NCBI GenBank assembly: GCA_964017065.1
Contig: OZ024792.1
Coordinates: 4,955,754-5,019,753 of the forward strand
Direction of reading: 5' to 3'
Origin: Haliclona indistincta
Lineage: Eukaryota; Porifera; Demospongiae; Haplosclerida; Chalinidae
Length of the DNA: 64,000 bases
Below the pieces are notes generated by a model, which saw only the letters and a list, made by a program, of their open reading frames with translations, was not told the DNA's origin and made no database searches. The translations under genes and the position numbers were made by a program. Below are positions 37,251-48,997 of this stretch, in pieces. Each line of letters starts with the position of its first letter. Position 1 is the stretch's first letter.

Positions 37251-38770
37251 ATGGCTAGCGCACTAGAGCAACTGAAGCAATTCACCACAGTGGTGGCTGA
37301 CACTGGAGATTTCAAAGGTGCTTAGTGCTAGTTTTTAAACCATTGCAGATGACAGTGAACACACTCTATTCTCCTAGCTATCAGCCAGTATAAGCCCACT
37401 GATGCTACTACCAATCCTTCCTTGCTGTATGCTGCTGCTCAAATACCTGATTATCAGAAACTGGTGGATGATGCTATTGCTTATGGTAAAGCTCAGTCAA
37501 GGTGAGTTGCTACAGCATCAGCCCTGCTGTTTCCTGCTTCAAGGAAGTAACAACTGTATGGTTGTAAAAGCTACTAGTTTAGTTGGTTACATCACTCTGC
37601 TAATGCTATAAGCAGAGAGCTTCTTTGCAATTTTCCTTGCTATCTACAAGAGCAACTAAGTATAATGTGTAAATAACTTGTTGTTTATTTTGTAGTGATG
37701 TTGATAAGCAAGTTGAAGCAGCTATCGACAAAATGTACGTCGATTTTGGTGTGGAAATTCTGAAGCTAGTTCCAGGACGAGTTTCTACTGAAGTTGATGC
37801 TCGGTTAGTTTGTCCATACTAACGTTCTCATTCAACTCTTATTTCTTAGCCTCTCATTCGATAAAGAGAAGTCCATTGCAAAGGCCTTGCGATTTATCGA
37901 ACTGTATGAACAGGCTGGGATAAGCAAGGAACGTGTACTTATTAAACTCAGCTCTACTTGGGAGGGAATCCAAGCTGCAAAGTAGATTGTTTGGTTTACT
38001 TGAGTACTTTTTAACTGTGTTCAATCTTCTAGAGTTTTGGAAGAGAAGCATGGAATCCACTGCAACCTCACATTGCTGTTCTCTTTCTGTCAGGTACAAT
38101 GCAGTTGATAGTTGGTCTGCAATGCAGTCTGTCTGGTTATCTTGCAGGCTGTGTCATGTGCTGAAGCTGGTGTCACTCTCATCTCACCATTTGTTGGACG
38201 TATCTTTGACTGGTACGTCAAGAATACTGATCAGAAGTCGTATGCTCCTTCGGAAGATCCTGGTAGGAAATTAATGATCATTACTTAGCATCCATTATTA
38301 TTGATATCTTAGGAGTCAAATCTGTGTCTCAAATTTACAATTACTACAAGAAATTTGGCTACAAGACCATTGTTATGGGTGCTTCGTTCCGTAACACTGG
38401 CCAGATTACCGAGCTTGCTGGCTGTGACAACCTTACCATCTCGTAAGCATAGTATTATGGTCATAATGTAACTGACACTTGCTTTACTCAGACCCAAACT
38501 ATTGGACGTGCTACAGAAATCCAATGAGCAGGTCACCAGGAAGCTCTCTGTTGAAGCAGGTAAGATAGCAAAACCACTCTTCTACATTAGTTGCTTTTCC
38601 CTATAGCTGAGAAACTGGAGCTCGAGAAGGTCTCTCTTGATGAGCAACAGTTCCGTTGGATGCTAAACGAGGATCAAATGGCCACTGAGAAGCTTTCAGA
38701 AGGCATCCGTAAATTTGCAGCTGACACTGTTAAACTGGAGAAGCTAATCAAGGACAAGATTACAAAATAG
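37251..38770 (+). CDS. TALDO1: Transaldolase
   Basis: Pentose-phosphate-pathway enzyme of the cytosol that transfers dihydroxyacetone units. ATG 37251 ([20 protein letters not shown]). Motifs in order: [13 protein letters not shown] (family signature), [33 protein letters not shown] (Schiff-base lysine region, about 37938-37985), [14 protein letters not shown] (38055 on), [29 protein letters not shown], and [20 protein letters not shown] near the end. TAG at 38768-38770. About eight exons with short introns. All conserved blocks are intact and the length fits the family. Very secure. Confidence 0.95.
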
Positions 38771-40097
38771 ACACAAGTGACTTGCCAGAATTCCAAATGA
38801 CATTTGTATTAGACCTGTCAGTTAGTAGTTAGTACCTTATGTAGATTTGATGATTATAACCTACAAAATTAATAATCATAAAGCACTCCAGTAGTGTTTC
38901 ACTGAGGGTGTGTATCTGGTAGGCTAGCTGTCATTGAGGTTTCAGCACCAAAAATTGCTCATAACTACATTTTCTGTGTTATGACAATACTGTCAATGAA
39001 TGATACCCATTAATAATTAATTCCAGCTTGAAGATGAATGTAGTTACTGACTGGGTCTTAGATATTGAGAGGCAAGACAGAGATCGTTACTCATAACAAA
39101 CGGAGAATACCAAAGTGAAGTACTGTAACACAGATTTCTCACAGGTCACTGATAATTTGACACAAATTTTGTGAGTTCTAGTGTCATTCATGAAAATTAA
39201 GATTCGCGAAAAGTTGATTCCAACAAAATTATCTTATACAGTACTCAAGCATTTTGAAGAGATTTTTTTACAAGACACAATACAATAGCAACAAATTATA
39301 ATTATGCCAATTAACAGAAAAAGTGTTAATGGGACTAATGTTATTGTTAGTCCAAGTGAAAATGTAAGTCAAAACAAGGTTATGTGATTTGTGATATAAA
39401 GTGTGGTCATAAAGTGAAAGGAAAAAAACGGGTTAATTTTAACTACCAGCCTAACCAGCTGTGCGAATTTTACAACAGGACTCCAAATCATAACACTAAA
39501 GTTACAATGCTACTATTCAATTCACAATGCTGATTATGTAGCAAATGAAGAATTGTAGCAAATTCAAATTTAAAATGACTTAGCTAGGGCTGTACTATTG
39601 GCTACATCCTGGCTGCATTAGCTTGAATTTACTGCTTGGTTGTGGATCTAGAAGACCAGTTCCAGAGAGGACAACAGGAGGAGGCACAGCCCCTCAGGAT
39701 GATGTACCAGCAGAGATATACATAGTCACTCCCAGTTTTTATTGCTAGTAGCTACAGTGATCTGGTGATCTATATTAACCAGTGTAAGGGGATTCTCAAA
39801 ACCTCCTCTACATGTAGTTCATCCCTGTTACGTAGTATTACTGATTATACAATGCACACACGATTTCTCGCCCACGCACTATATACGGACTGCCTCGGTA
39901 GACGCATGGTTGACGTTACGTAATGAATTACACAATCGCACGCTCGGTTCAGCAAGTGCATCGAAATGAGAGCGTGCACGCCCAGCCTCTGTATACAGTA
40001 CAGTACAGTGTTCAGAAGCCGCTTGTTACAAGTTCCTCAAAAGCTGCTTTAAAACTCACTTGGGTAAAGCTCTTTCTCAGATCGGTCTATTATCAGA
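38771..40097. other. Intergenic region, transaldolase to cryptochrome
   Basis: About 1.3 kb with AT-rich sequence and no convincing exon. ORFs near 39923-40147 overlap the cryptochrome 5' region but the annotated start gives a better splice model. A D-box-like site is listed separately. Confidence 0.5.
39916..39923. promoter_or_regulatory. D-box-like TTACGTAA upstream of cryptochrome
   Basis: A perfect palindromic PAR-bZIP/E4BP4-type site 174 bp before the cryptochrome ATG, embedded in TGACGTTACGTAA. In vertebrates D-boxes mediate light and clock control of cryptochrome and photolyase genes; activity here is inference. Confidence 0.5.
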
Positions 40098-41863
40098 ATG
40101 GATTCACTGCAAGCCACCACATGCAATTCAATGCAATCTCATTCTGAAGACAGTAAGTTTTCTCATTGTGCCTAGCTTATTTTTACTATAATCTCTCTCT
40201 ATCTCTCATAGGTATGGACGAGGTTTTCTACGATCCATTGAGACACTCTGAAGGATACCATAGTGAACTACTTTATGCCTCCTCGTCTGCTCCTAACTCT
40301 CCACTAGGTCCCGCCAAGCATCCCACCAGTCTCCACTGGTTTCGAATCGGTTGCCTACGACTGCACGACAACCCAGCTCTGGTTACGTCGCTGCAACAAG
40401 CAGGCACACAATTTCGCGGGATCTTTATTCTGGATCCATGGTTTACAAGCGGGGAACATAAATTCGGCGTCAACCGATGGAGATTCCTCTTAGAATGTCT
40501 CCATGATCTCGATCAGCAGCTGCAAGCTCTTAATCTTCAGCTGTGTGTTGTCCAAGGTCCCACTGCTGTTGTTCTATCTGAGGTCTGTGCTGAATGGAAC
40601 GTCACTCATCTCACCTACCAAGTCAGTCCAGAGCCACATAGTATGATCGAAGAGAGTACAGTGGATCAGATGGCATGCGATGGCAACATTAAAGTCGAGA
40701 AATTCTACTCGCACACTTTATTCGAGCCTGCCTACATGCTGTCCTTGAGCAATTCCAAGCGTGTCGTCACGACAAAAGAATTCAAAGCCTTGGTCCCCAA
40801 ACTTGGAAGCCCGCCAGATCCACTCCCTGCTCCCACTGCTAAATCGCTTGCAGTTGATGACATCTATTTCCAGCACAACTCAGCTAATTATCGCATACCA
40901 TCACTTGAAAATCTTGGCTTCTCTGGTGCTTCTCTGTACACCAACTATTGGATCGGTGGGGAAAAAGAAGCCCTCAAGAGATTACCGGTGTACTCAAATT
41001 CGCGGCGCCATCCACCCAACAATATTGTTGACGTTCTGTTCGACAAAACATCTCTGAGCCCTTACATCAGATTTGGTTGTGTCTCTGTACGGAGACTGTG
41101 GCGTTACATATGGGATGAAGCGCATAAAGATGAAACCTTGCAACCACTGGCCAGGGAGCTCTCGGAGAAGCTACTCCAACGTGACTTTTACATCTTAGTT
41201 TCAACCCAGATCCCAAATTTTGATCGTGTAGAAGAGAACGCTGTATGCTTGCCTCTACCCTGGCATACAGATGACGATCTGCTTCACCTTTGGCAGACAG
41301 CACAAACAGGCTACCCTTGGATAGACGCAGGAATCAGACAAATGCGTCAGGAAGGTTGGACCCATCACATTGTAAGGTAAAGTAACCAATTAGAGTATAA
41401 GCTCACATTATTAACTGTGTATCTTCCTGTTAGGGAGTCTATCGCTGCTTTCCTGACACGTGGTGATCTGTGGCTGAGTTGGGAACATGGAAAGAACACT
41501 TTTGAAGCATTCATGCTTGATTTTGAGCCCAGTGTCAGCTGCGCCTGTTGGATGCACAGCTCTTGCTCAGCCTTTCTGACCGGACCAGTAGAGCATTACT
41601 GTCCTGTCACTTATGGACAGAAGATTGACCCTCAAGGAAAATATGTCAAAGCCTTTGTCCCAGAGGTCAGAAATTTTCCAGACGAGTATCTCTACTGTCC
41701 TTGGACAGCACCACTCGAGGTCCAAAAGGAGTGTGGATGCGTCATCGGAGTAGACTATCCCAATCCGATAGTGAGTCACTTAACAGCTGGTATCATCTGT
41801 GTAGAAAGATTGAAGACAACCTTCTCTGCACTTCATTCATCATCAAGACAACGTGTTAATTAA
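40098..41863 (+). CDS. Cryptochrome / photolyase family flavoprotein
   Basis: FAD-binding blue-light receptor or photolyase-fold protein. Exon 1 (40098-40152) encodes MDSLQATTCNSMQSHSEDS; the frame joins MDEVFYDPLRH in exon 2 (40212-41376); exon 3 is 41434-41863. The N-terminal alpha/beta domain starts LHWFRIGCLRLHDNPAL. The FAD domain has TSLSPYIRFGCVSVRRLWRY, QTGYPWIDAGIRQM, EGWTHHIVRESIAAFLTRGD and LWLSWEHGKNTFEAF, then the adenine/flavin region. The tryptophan-triad positions appear kept (LPW, LSW, CWM). The loop normally reading DxDWSxNAGxW here reads DFEPSVSCACW, so the residue beside flavin N5 seems to be Ser and the usual Trp is Pro. The C-terminal extension is short. Class (animal CRY versus 6-4 photolyase) needs a tree. 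AATAAA follows at 41889-41894. Confidence 0.88.
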
Positions 41864-41888
41864 AATTTATGACAGTTTCCTTTTGTTC

Positions 41889-41894
41889 AATAAA
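41889..41894 (+). terminator. Polyadenylation signal of cryptochrome
   Basis: AATAAA 26 bp after the stop codon and about 55 bp before the convergent GEN1 stop. Confidence 0.6.
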
Positions 41895-41949
41895 CACATG
41901 TAACAACAATACATTGTATTTCTAATGAATTTTTTATCAAATAATAATA

Positions 41950-44900
41950 TTAGTCACTCAGTACAATAGGACAATCCTCTTGTCCTTTTAATTTCTGACT
42001 AGCCTTCTCTGACTTGAGCTGACATTGGCGCAGTCGTTCAAGTAGTGGAAGAGGCTCTTCATCTGATGATGAGCTACTGTAGTCTAGAATGGTACGGAGG
42101 TTTGCAGTGAGGGCAGAATGTTTTGAAGGTGAGTTTTGCTTTAGTGGAGAGCTAGATGACTCTGAATTACTTGATCCTGTGCAAAAATCATGGTTTGCTG
42201 TGGCGGCATAGAGCTTTGAGGGAGAGTTACGCTTCGAGGGAGAGTTTCTCTTCAAAGGAGAGGTTACAGGTGAAGTGATGGGAGAGACAGACTTGTGATC
42301 ATGTGAGAGAGACGCCATTGCTTTCACAAGGACCTCAGACTCCTTGCTCACAGCTGCCGATACCTTTTCTGTATAAAATACCAATAAAATTTGACTAATG
42401 AAGTTTTCCGACAGCTAACTGGACTTGGTTGATTTCTTCCGCAATTTTTGCTTGTCTTTGAATTCCTGACACAAAATCGGCCAGTGCTCCTCAATGTGCT
42501 GTTAAAAAAATAAACTCATACTCATCTACTAAAATGAAGTTGTCACCTCATTTCGTTGTAATGTAGTGAACACCCACTCACAACTAGTGACAATACCGTC
42601 ATCCACTATAAAATGAAAATGACCGAAACCTGCAAAAAGTTGGACCACACACACATACCTCGCGGTAAAGATGATCTCCATTCGATCGAGTAGTGCCTGA
42701 CACCGTGAACAATCCTTTGACCGCTAATGCTAAACAAGAATTGACACTGTTTACGACATGAAAATTAAGATGCCGGCACTACAGCCCATGTTGTCTTGAC
42801 AACAGAGTGGGATATCGAAAAATGCAAAATAATGCTTTTAGACCAGACCAGAAGCCAGATAAATGGTAACCGATTGAGAAAACAGAGATCACACACACAC
42901 ACAAAATTAGATTATTTCAAATGATATTCATGTATCGCACTTATTTTTCCTCAAATGTTTCAATTGCGCACTGTGGAGAAGTTTACAGAAGCGGAGTTTA
43001 CAGATGTGTACAGAGTCTGACTGATATCAAAAATACTCCACTGCTCAATCTCACCTAGTGGGTAAAATGATATCTGTTGTCTCTCCTTTGCTCTTTACAA
43101 CTAACACCCAATGTGTCAACAGCAGGTAACTCTTACCCAGCGTATACTGGTACGACCAGTCCATCAGCTTATGACAGGCTTCCTACGTGAGATACGAGTC
43201 GGGTAACACATGAGTATGCGTGGGAATGTACACCATGGAGACCTAGAAAGTGGCGGCATAATGCCAGCAATATTAATCATTTGCCAGGAATTCGATTACG
43301 CAAATGGAACTGCACAGTTCACCAGCTGAAGAGTTATGCAATTACGCATCATATGGGCTGTACAAACAATGATTGTGCTGTTAGTGATTATAATACCTGT
43401 AGCACTACCAGATTGGGCTGTCTGGTGGTTGCAATAGAGGAATAGCTTGGTAGGGTCTCCTTGGGGAAAAGAAACTCATCTATAACCATATCCTAAGAAT
43501 GGGAAATAAATAATTGAATTAAAAAGCTATAATAATAACAAGAGTTTAATGGACACATACCCTGTGTGCTATGCAAATGTGCAGAAATTGATGTAAATGC
43601 TATCCCTAGTGACTTCGATGTGAACTATTATATTAGACTGAGTTCAGTGATTGAACGTGTTCGCTCAGTCTCACAATTGTGGCACACCCACATACCGGAA
43701 TGTTCTAATCAGCAATGTTGCTAATACGAATACATGGCCATAGCACGTGACAGGAGACTTTCTCGACTTAGCAGGCGTCTTTCAAAGAGTAAACATTCAA
43801 CAATCAAGCTGTTGAGAGCTATTTCATGACAATCTCCCAGCAGTAAGGCAGTAAACAGCCGTGTTTTTTGTACACACACATAATACATACATACATACAT
43901 ACAGACGAAGCCAAACACTTAACCCTCCCGTGCCTATATTAACAATATCTGTGGAAACAGCTTAATCCACTGTTGACACTACTATTTGTTAAACCCAGAC
44001 TACTAAACCTACTGAGGATAATATATTACATAACATTTACTGAACAACACTCACAGCATTCTGCTTCCACGATGGGATGTCCATTGCTTTCCTGGTAAAT
44101 TCACAAACAAGCTACAAACACACACACATACATGACACACCTTATTAGTCTAACAGCAGATGAAGAAGAGATTGGTAGTTTATCTAGTGAAAAAATTGAA
44201 GCCATTAACTATCAATAACTATCAGTCACTAACCTTCACTCTTATCTTGTAACATGCCTAGCAGATCCACTCCTTCTCTTACTAACTGGAGCACCTTTTC
44301 TTTCCCTATTCCAGGAGCTCCTTGCGGCAGGTAGTCACAACCTAGAAGCACAGCCATTGCTACAAGATCTCTTCTAGTCAATCCTGATCAACAGGAACCA
44401 AAATAAATGAACAATTTAGTCCGATAGACTCTAACCTAAAGAGTGTGATATAGAATCCATTGTATACTTATCGACATGAGAGTCCTGTAAAAAAGATACT
44501 GTACCAGATCAGTAGTGGATAGCTGACTATACTACTAATACTGTACCAGTTCAGTAGTGGATAGCTGACTATACTACTAATACTGTACCAGTTCAGTAGT
44601 GGATAGCTGTCTATACTACTAATACTGTACCAGTTCAGTAGTGGATAGCTGTCTATACTACTAATACTGTACCAGTTCAGTAGTGGATAGCTGTCTATAC
44701 TACTAATACTGTACCAGTTCAGTAGTGGATAGCTGACTATACTACTAATACTGTACCAGTTCAGTAGTGGATAGCTGTCTATACTACTAATACTGTACCA
44801 GTTCAGTAGTGGATAGCTGACTATACTACTAATACTGTATCAGTTCAGTAATGGATAGCTGTCTATACTGCTAATACTGTACCAGTTCAGTAGTGGATAG

Positions 44901-46349
44901 CTGACTATACTACTAATACTGTACCAGTTCAGTAGTGGATAGCTGACTATACTACTAATACTGTACCAGTTCAGTAGTGGATAGCTGACTATACTACTAA
45001 TACTGTACTCGTTCAGTAGTGGATAGCTGTCTATAGACCACAGTAGCTCCATACAGTAGTGTATCACTGTCCTGTGTTAGTATACCATCAACCATCTATG
45101 AGAGAGAGAGTGTAATAATTTATCATAACACAAAATGGTGATCAATAAAAAAAAGACTGACTCCATTTTGGTTCAGAAGAGCACACATAGCCTCAGCTTC
45201 TCCCTGGCTGTTGATGTATGGTATACCCATGGCATCTAACAGCTCACAGCACTGTAGAGAACAAAGTTTCAGAATCTACTAGTATCTGAATCAGTACTTA
45301 GCATGTGTAGTGACAGATTCATGGAAAGAACTAGCTCTTTGGGACAAAAAGACTTAAGTTTTATTATCATAATTATTGTAAACACTCTCATGTGACTTGT
45401 TGAGTTTATAAATTCATACAAGATCTCATTGCTTGCCAAATGATCATGCTCTATACATGAAACAAATGAAAGAATGTGTTCAAACTAGGCCACGCCCACT
45501 GGTGGAATTTTCGTGCATGCTAGACCTTCAAACAGCAACATTGCTATAGCTTGTACAGGATTTGTGGGGTTCTTGCAACAAGTCTGTGGTAAACGACGCT
45601 GACCAATCAAATTAGCGAATTGTTCAGACACACATGGAGCAGCTGTGATTTGATTGGTCAGTGTTTACTTCTGGTTCCACAGACTTGCTGCAAGAACCCA
45701 GCACAAACCCTGTACATATGATTAGAGATGAATGTAAAAAGGTGAATATCGAGAAGTGTCGCAACATGTCTTTTAAATATTAAGTGTACACATTCCTTTT
45801 ACATGAATCCATGTACAGCGGTTTTATTACTCCTTGCAACAGCCACAAAAGCGTAAAGCGTCATCCGTGCCTTATTTGGAAGGTTTATTACATTGCATGA
45901 TTAGATTGAACACGGTTTACGCTCTACGGTTGGCGCTTTTAGATTGCAAGAAGTAGTGAAACTGCTGTACTTAACATATTAGTGGGGAAGGTGCAAGTAA
46001 CCTCTCGAGCTTTGCTGTTTAGCTGATGTCGAATCTTTGTTGTCCTTCCTCCCTCTTTGCCTTGTCCACTGGCAGCCATTCGGCGATCCATGGTTGCCCA
46101 TTTCATAGGAGTAGCATCTCCATCTATCACAAACACCAAGCCCACTCCATAGTCAACATGCAAGCGAAGTATCCGATAGAAAAGATTTCTCAGGTAGGGC
46201 TTGAGTACAGCAGCAGCTAAAGCTTTAGTCTGACTGAGCTCACATATCCACGCGCTTAAGTCGACAGCTAACCTCTTCCCACGCAGTTCCTCTAGTGAAC
46301 ATCGCTGGTTCACTGAAGAAACGATCTGCCACAAGCCATTCACTCCCAT
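41950..46349 (-). CDS. GEN1: GEN1 Holliday-junction resolvase (XPG/Rad2 family)
   Basis: Structure-specific nuclease that cleaves four-way DNA junctions. ATG 46349: MGVNGLWQIVSSVNQRCSLE, then LAVDLSAWICEL (active-site Asp) and LVFVIDGDATP in the XPG-N domain. After a roughly 750-bp intron with two MITEs, the XPG-I domain reads CELLDAMGIPYINSQGEAEA (about 45253-45165; both Glu present) and MVDGILTQDSDTLLYGATVV (about 45099-45040; both Asp present). Next are DSHVDKYTMDSISHSLG (about 44489-44440) and LLGCDYLPQGAPGIGKEKVL (helix-2-turn-helix, about 44370-44300). Later exons give FTRKAMDIPSWK, DMVIDEFLFPKETLPSY (about 43490-43450), EACHKLMDWSYQYTL (about 43190-43145) and the chromodomain: RIVHGVRHYSIEWRSSLPR (about 42730-42665), VDDGIVTSCEWVFTTLQRNE, HIEEHWPILCQEFKDK. 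The Ser-rich tail has RNSPSK/QNSPSK repeats and ends at 41950. One exon near 43250-43350 is unresolved. Confidence 0.88.
44499..45036. repeat. 42-bp minisatellite, 13 copies, spanning a GEN1 exon-intron junction
   Basis: The plus-strand unit is CTGTACCAGTTCAGTAGTGG followed by ATAGCTGWCTATACTACTAATA. Copies begin at about 44503 and every 42 bp to 45003, differing mainly at a G(A/T)C position. The highest-coordinate copy overlaps the GEN1 exon encoding VYRQLSTTER and its splice donor gtacag (exon end 45009). Confidence 0.93.
45553..45715. mobile_element. MITE in GEN1 intron 1
   Basis: About 38-bp terminal inverted repeats: GTACAGGATTTGTGGGGTTC on the left, and GTACAGGGTTTGTGCTGGGT as the complement of the right end, both continuing to CAAGTCTGTGG. 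An inner inverted repeat (CTGACCAATCAAAT) extends the fold. No ORF. Confidence 0.82.
45813..45970. mobile_element. Second MITE in GEN1 intron 1, related to 15742-15926
   Basis: The ends are GTACAGCGGTTTTATTACTC (left) and GTACAGCAGTTTCACTACTT (complement of right), each continuing to TTGCAA. Inner arms contain GCGTAAAGCG- and CGGTTTACGCTC-type sequence. It shares its TIR with the tafazzin-intron element but is more diverged, so it is probably older. Confidence 0.75.
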
Positions 46350-46409
46350 CCCGCGTTTTGAGTGACAAGGCGTGGTTTACCACGTGGGCATGCAGAAGGG
46401 CGGGGCAAC
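46350..46409. promoter_or_regulatory. 60-bp interval between GEN1 and TYSND1 start codons
   Basis: Divergent start codons lie only 60 bp apart with CACGTG at 46381-46386. Unless the 5' UTRs overlap or lie upstream, this must hold both core promoters. Regulation is inferred. Confidence 0.5.
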
Positions 46410-48204
46410 ATGGAGAAAGTAGGTGCTGTTATCTCTGCAACGAGTACTACGGGAAATGGGGAAGAGCTAAGCGCCAGTGGGTTTCTTCTTGATGTACAGA
46501 GAGGATTAGTAGTGACCACAGCATCGTGGCTGCAGCACGTCATCAGTATTCAGCCATCACATTCTGTCACCAATCCAGCATGGAGCTTGACTCCTGATGC
46601 AAGTTTTCGAGTACTTCTAGCTGGATCACGTGATTCAGAATGGCTCGAAGCGCAAGTGGAAGGTGTATACTTTGTAAAGCAAGTATACAAAACATTAGTA
46701 GACTTCATCTGGTCTTGCAATGATGGATCAAACCAACCCAGTGATGATAGCATAGTGTATCTATCTAGTGCAGTATTGCTACGAGTAACTCCGCCCACAC
46801 AACTCAGGTAAAATGTAAACCTTAGTACTATCTATATGTTCTTTGTCATGCAGCTATCCACAACTTACCATCACCAACTCTACTGAACTATCTCTTGGTC
46901 ATCCACTCTTTCTTGTTCACACTCCATTTGGTAGCCTCTTTCCTGAGGCATTCCTAACCAGTCTCTCACAAGGTTGTCTTGCTAACCATTGCGGCAGTGA
47001 CGTATTCCTCACTGATGTTCGTTGCGTCAATGGTAGTCAAGGAGGATTGGTCCTTGACGAGTCTCGGAAAAGGTCAGCTATCATCTAGTGCAGTGTGTTA
47101 CTCTCCTGTGACCTCTGGTAGTGGTGTTGGTATGATTGTATCCTTGGTTACTGATCTCACTGGAGCTGCTATAGGAATGAGTTTCTGCATCTCTCTTGCT
47201 ACTGTCATGCAGTCTATCTCTCCTCACATACCATCACTGGTAAACAGCAATCTGGTGCCGCAAGGTATTCTACACATTGGTTGTCAAGTTTATCCTCAGT
47301 TCTGTCATTAGCTTATCACTGTGTGTCGTCAACCCGCCCTCCTCCAGTAAGGAGTGTTGTCATGGTAACCAGTGGTACATCATGGGCTTCAGGAGTGGTC
47401 CTATTCGACGATATTGTCCTCACATGCTCTCATGTAGTTCTTGATCATGGTAACATTAGCATGTTAGCAACATGTATCTAATTTTATCCACAGAGGATGT
47501 AGCAGTTAGACAATGGTCAGGAGGTACCACCCATCCTGCTAGAGTGCTGTATGCCTCTCCTTCATCAGTAGCACCAGATATTGCTGTACTGAAACTCATC
47601 AATCGCTCACATCAAGTAGCTCCTTTATTCACCAGTCGAGCTCAAATGCTGTCACTGGCTAAATCTAGTGATCTGCATAGAGGAGAGGAGGTCGGTAGTG
47701 GAGTCATGGCTATTGGTTACTGTTGGAAAGGTCCATCATCAACTGTGTTGAACAGGACTGAAGGAACTGGGCCCATGGTGACAAGAGGAGTTATTGCTAA
47801 GCTAGTAAATGCAGAGCAGCCAGTAATGATCCAGTCCACAGCTGGAGTGTATAATGGAATGAGTGGTGGATTGCTGTGGTCATGTCATCATGGGGTACCT
47901 GTTGGTCTCCTTGTATCTCATGCTAGGTAAACACATAATGCTCTCATTATTAACTACTGCACTTGATCAGAGAGGACTCCACTGGTTTGGTTCATCCTAA
48001 CGTCAGCTTTGCACTACCACTCTCCTGGCTTTGTGGTCCTATAGCAGAGATTTGAATACAAAAAGTGGGTGATTTTATCATCAGCTTTATACAGTTATTC
48101 TTCTGTGTGCAGGTAAAGATGTGATGAAGAATATGGTGACAAAGAAGATATCACAGCTGTGGCAATTACAGCACCATCACAAGCAACTAGTCAGTCATTT
48201 GTAA
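46410..48204 (+). CDS. TYSND1: TYSND1, peroxisomal trypsin-like processing protease
   Basis: Peroxisomal protease that in mammals trims leader peptides of matrix enzymes. ATG 46410 (MEKVGAVISATSTTGNGEEL). The N-terminal half follows the family layout: FLLDVQRGLVVTT, then LGHPLFLVHTPFGSLFPEAF, QGCLANHCGSDVFLTDVRCV and NGSQGGLVLD. The protease domain has GTSWASGVVLFDDIVLTCSH (catalytic His in TCSHVV, about 47430), SSVAPDIAVLKL (Asp, about 47575) and AGVYNGMSGGLLWSC (Ser, about 47860), then VPVGLLVSHAREDSTGLVHP and NVSFALPLSWL. The direct frame stops at TGA 48052-48054 (GPIAEI). An alternative terminal exon (48113-48204, acceptor gtgtgcag) is open in one phase only and ends KQLVSHL-stop; SHL fits the PTS1 consensus. 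AATAAA at 48222 and 48232 lies beyond that exon. The required weak donor is near 48031-48036 (gtggtc or gtccta). Confidence 0.85.
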
Positions 48205-48424
48205 ACAGTTGAATCTGAAATAATAAATATTAATAAATTTTTAATACATTTTTCTTACATGGCTCTCAGTCACATGATGAGATCAAGTTAGTTGAAGGCC
48301 TAATATATAGGCGATGGAAAGCAAGAGGACGAGGTTGCTATGGTGCGATGTTTGAGGTACGGGTCAATGGTCACTATTCTAATTCACTTTATCTAAACAG
48401 TCTGGTTCTTGACCTGGTAAATTC

Positions 48425-48800
48425 TTTCAGGTATAAATATCTCTAATGATCTTACTTGGTCTAATCATAATTATTAGTAAGATTTGTGGCAAAGCACATC
48501 AAACTCTGGGACTACTCTAGCCACAGACAGTTTTTGGTAAATGTGACTCGAGGTCTCTTCGTTCTCAAACTTTATATCTCTTTGGTTAGACCTCGTCTAT
48601 AGAGTATGCTTGCCCTGTTTGGGCTCCTTACTCACACAAGGATATTCATTTAATTGAACATGTTCAAATGCTCGGTACTAAAATTATTACTGGTGAGTGG
48701 AATAAGTTTATGCCATGACTGCTTAGATAAGCTTGGCTTGGTTACTCTTGATGCTATTGTGTGTCCTTGTCAACATAACAATACTACATGTAAAAATTTG
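48425..48800 (+). pseudogene. Degenerate LINE reverse-transcriptase C-terminal fragment
   Basis: Frame-broken plus-strand translation gives ISNDLTWSNH, KICGKAHQTLGLL and LVRPRL.SMLACPVWAPYSH-like pieces, then KDIHLIEHVQMLGTKIITG and LGLVTLDA. This order is the familiar C-terminal part of non-LTR retrotransposon reverse transcriptases (LGV.IS..L.W..H...IC.KA...LG, then LVRP.LEYA..VW.P). Stops and shifts in several places show it is dead. No 5' portion was found. Confidence 0.65.
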
Positions 48801-48997
48801 ATCACATTAATTTATCAATAATAATTTTAAGAATATCAGTTTTGTCCACTAAGCCATGAATCTTTACAAATAAAGCAAGTGAGGATGAGAAGAAATAGGT
48901 GATTTAAAGAATTAATGGGATTACAAGGGTCCTATATAAAATTACTAAGAGTTATAATAGTGACAAAGACAAGATTAAGAAAAGCCAATTAAAGAAA

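Noticed and set aside
44499..45036. CRISPR-like array
   Set aside because: Units are contiguous with no unique spacers, in a eukaryotic gene; it is a minisatellite.
44840..45067. ORF with a 14-residue repeat (SYPLLNWYSISSIV)
   Set aside because: Off-frame translation of the 42-bp minisatellite; GEN1 uses another frame.
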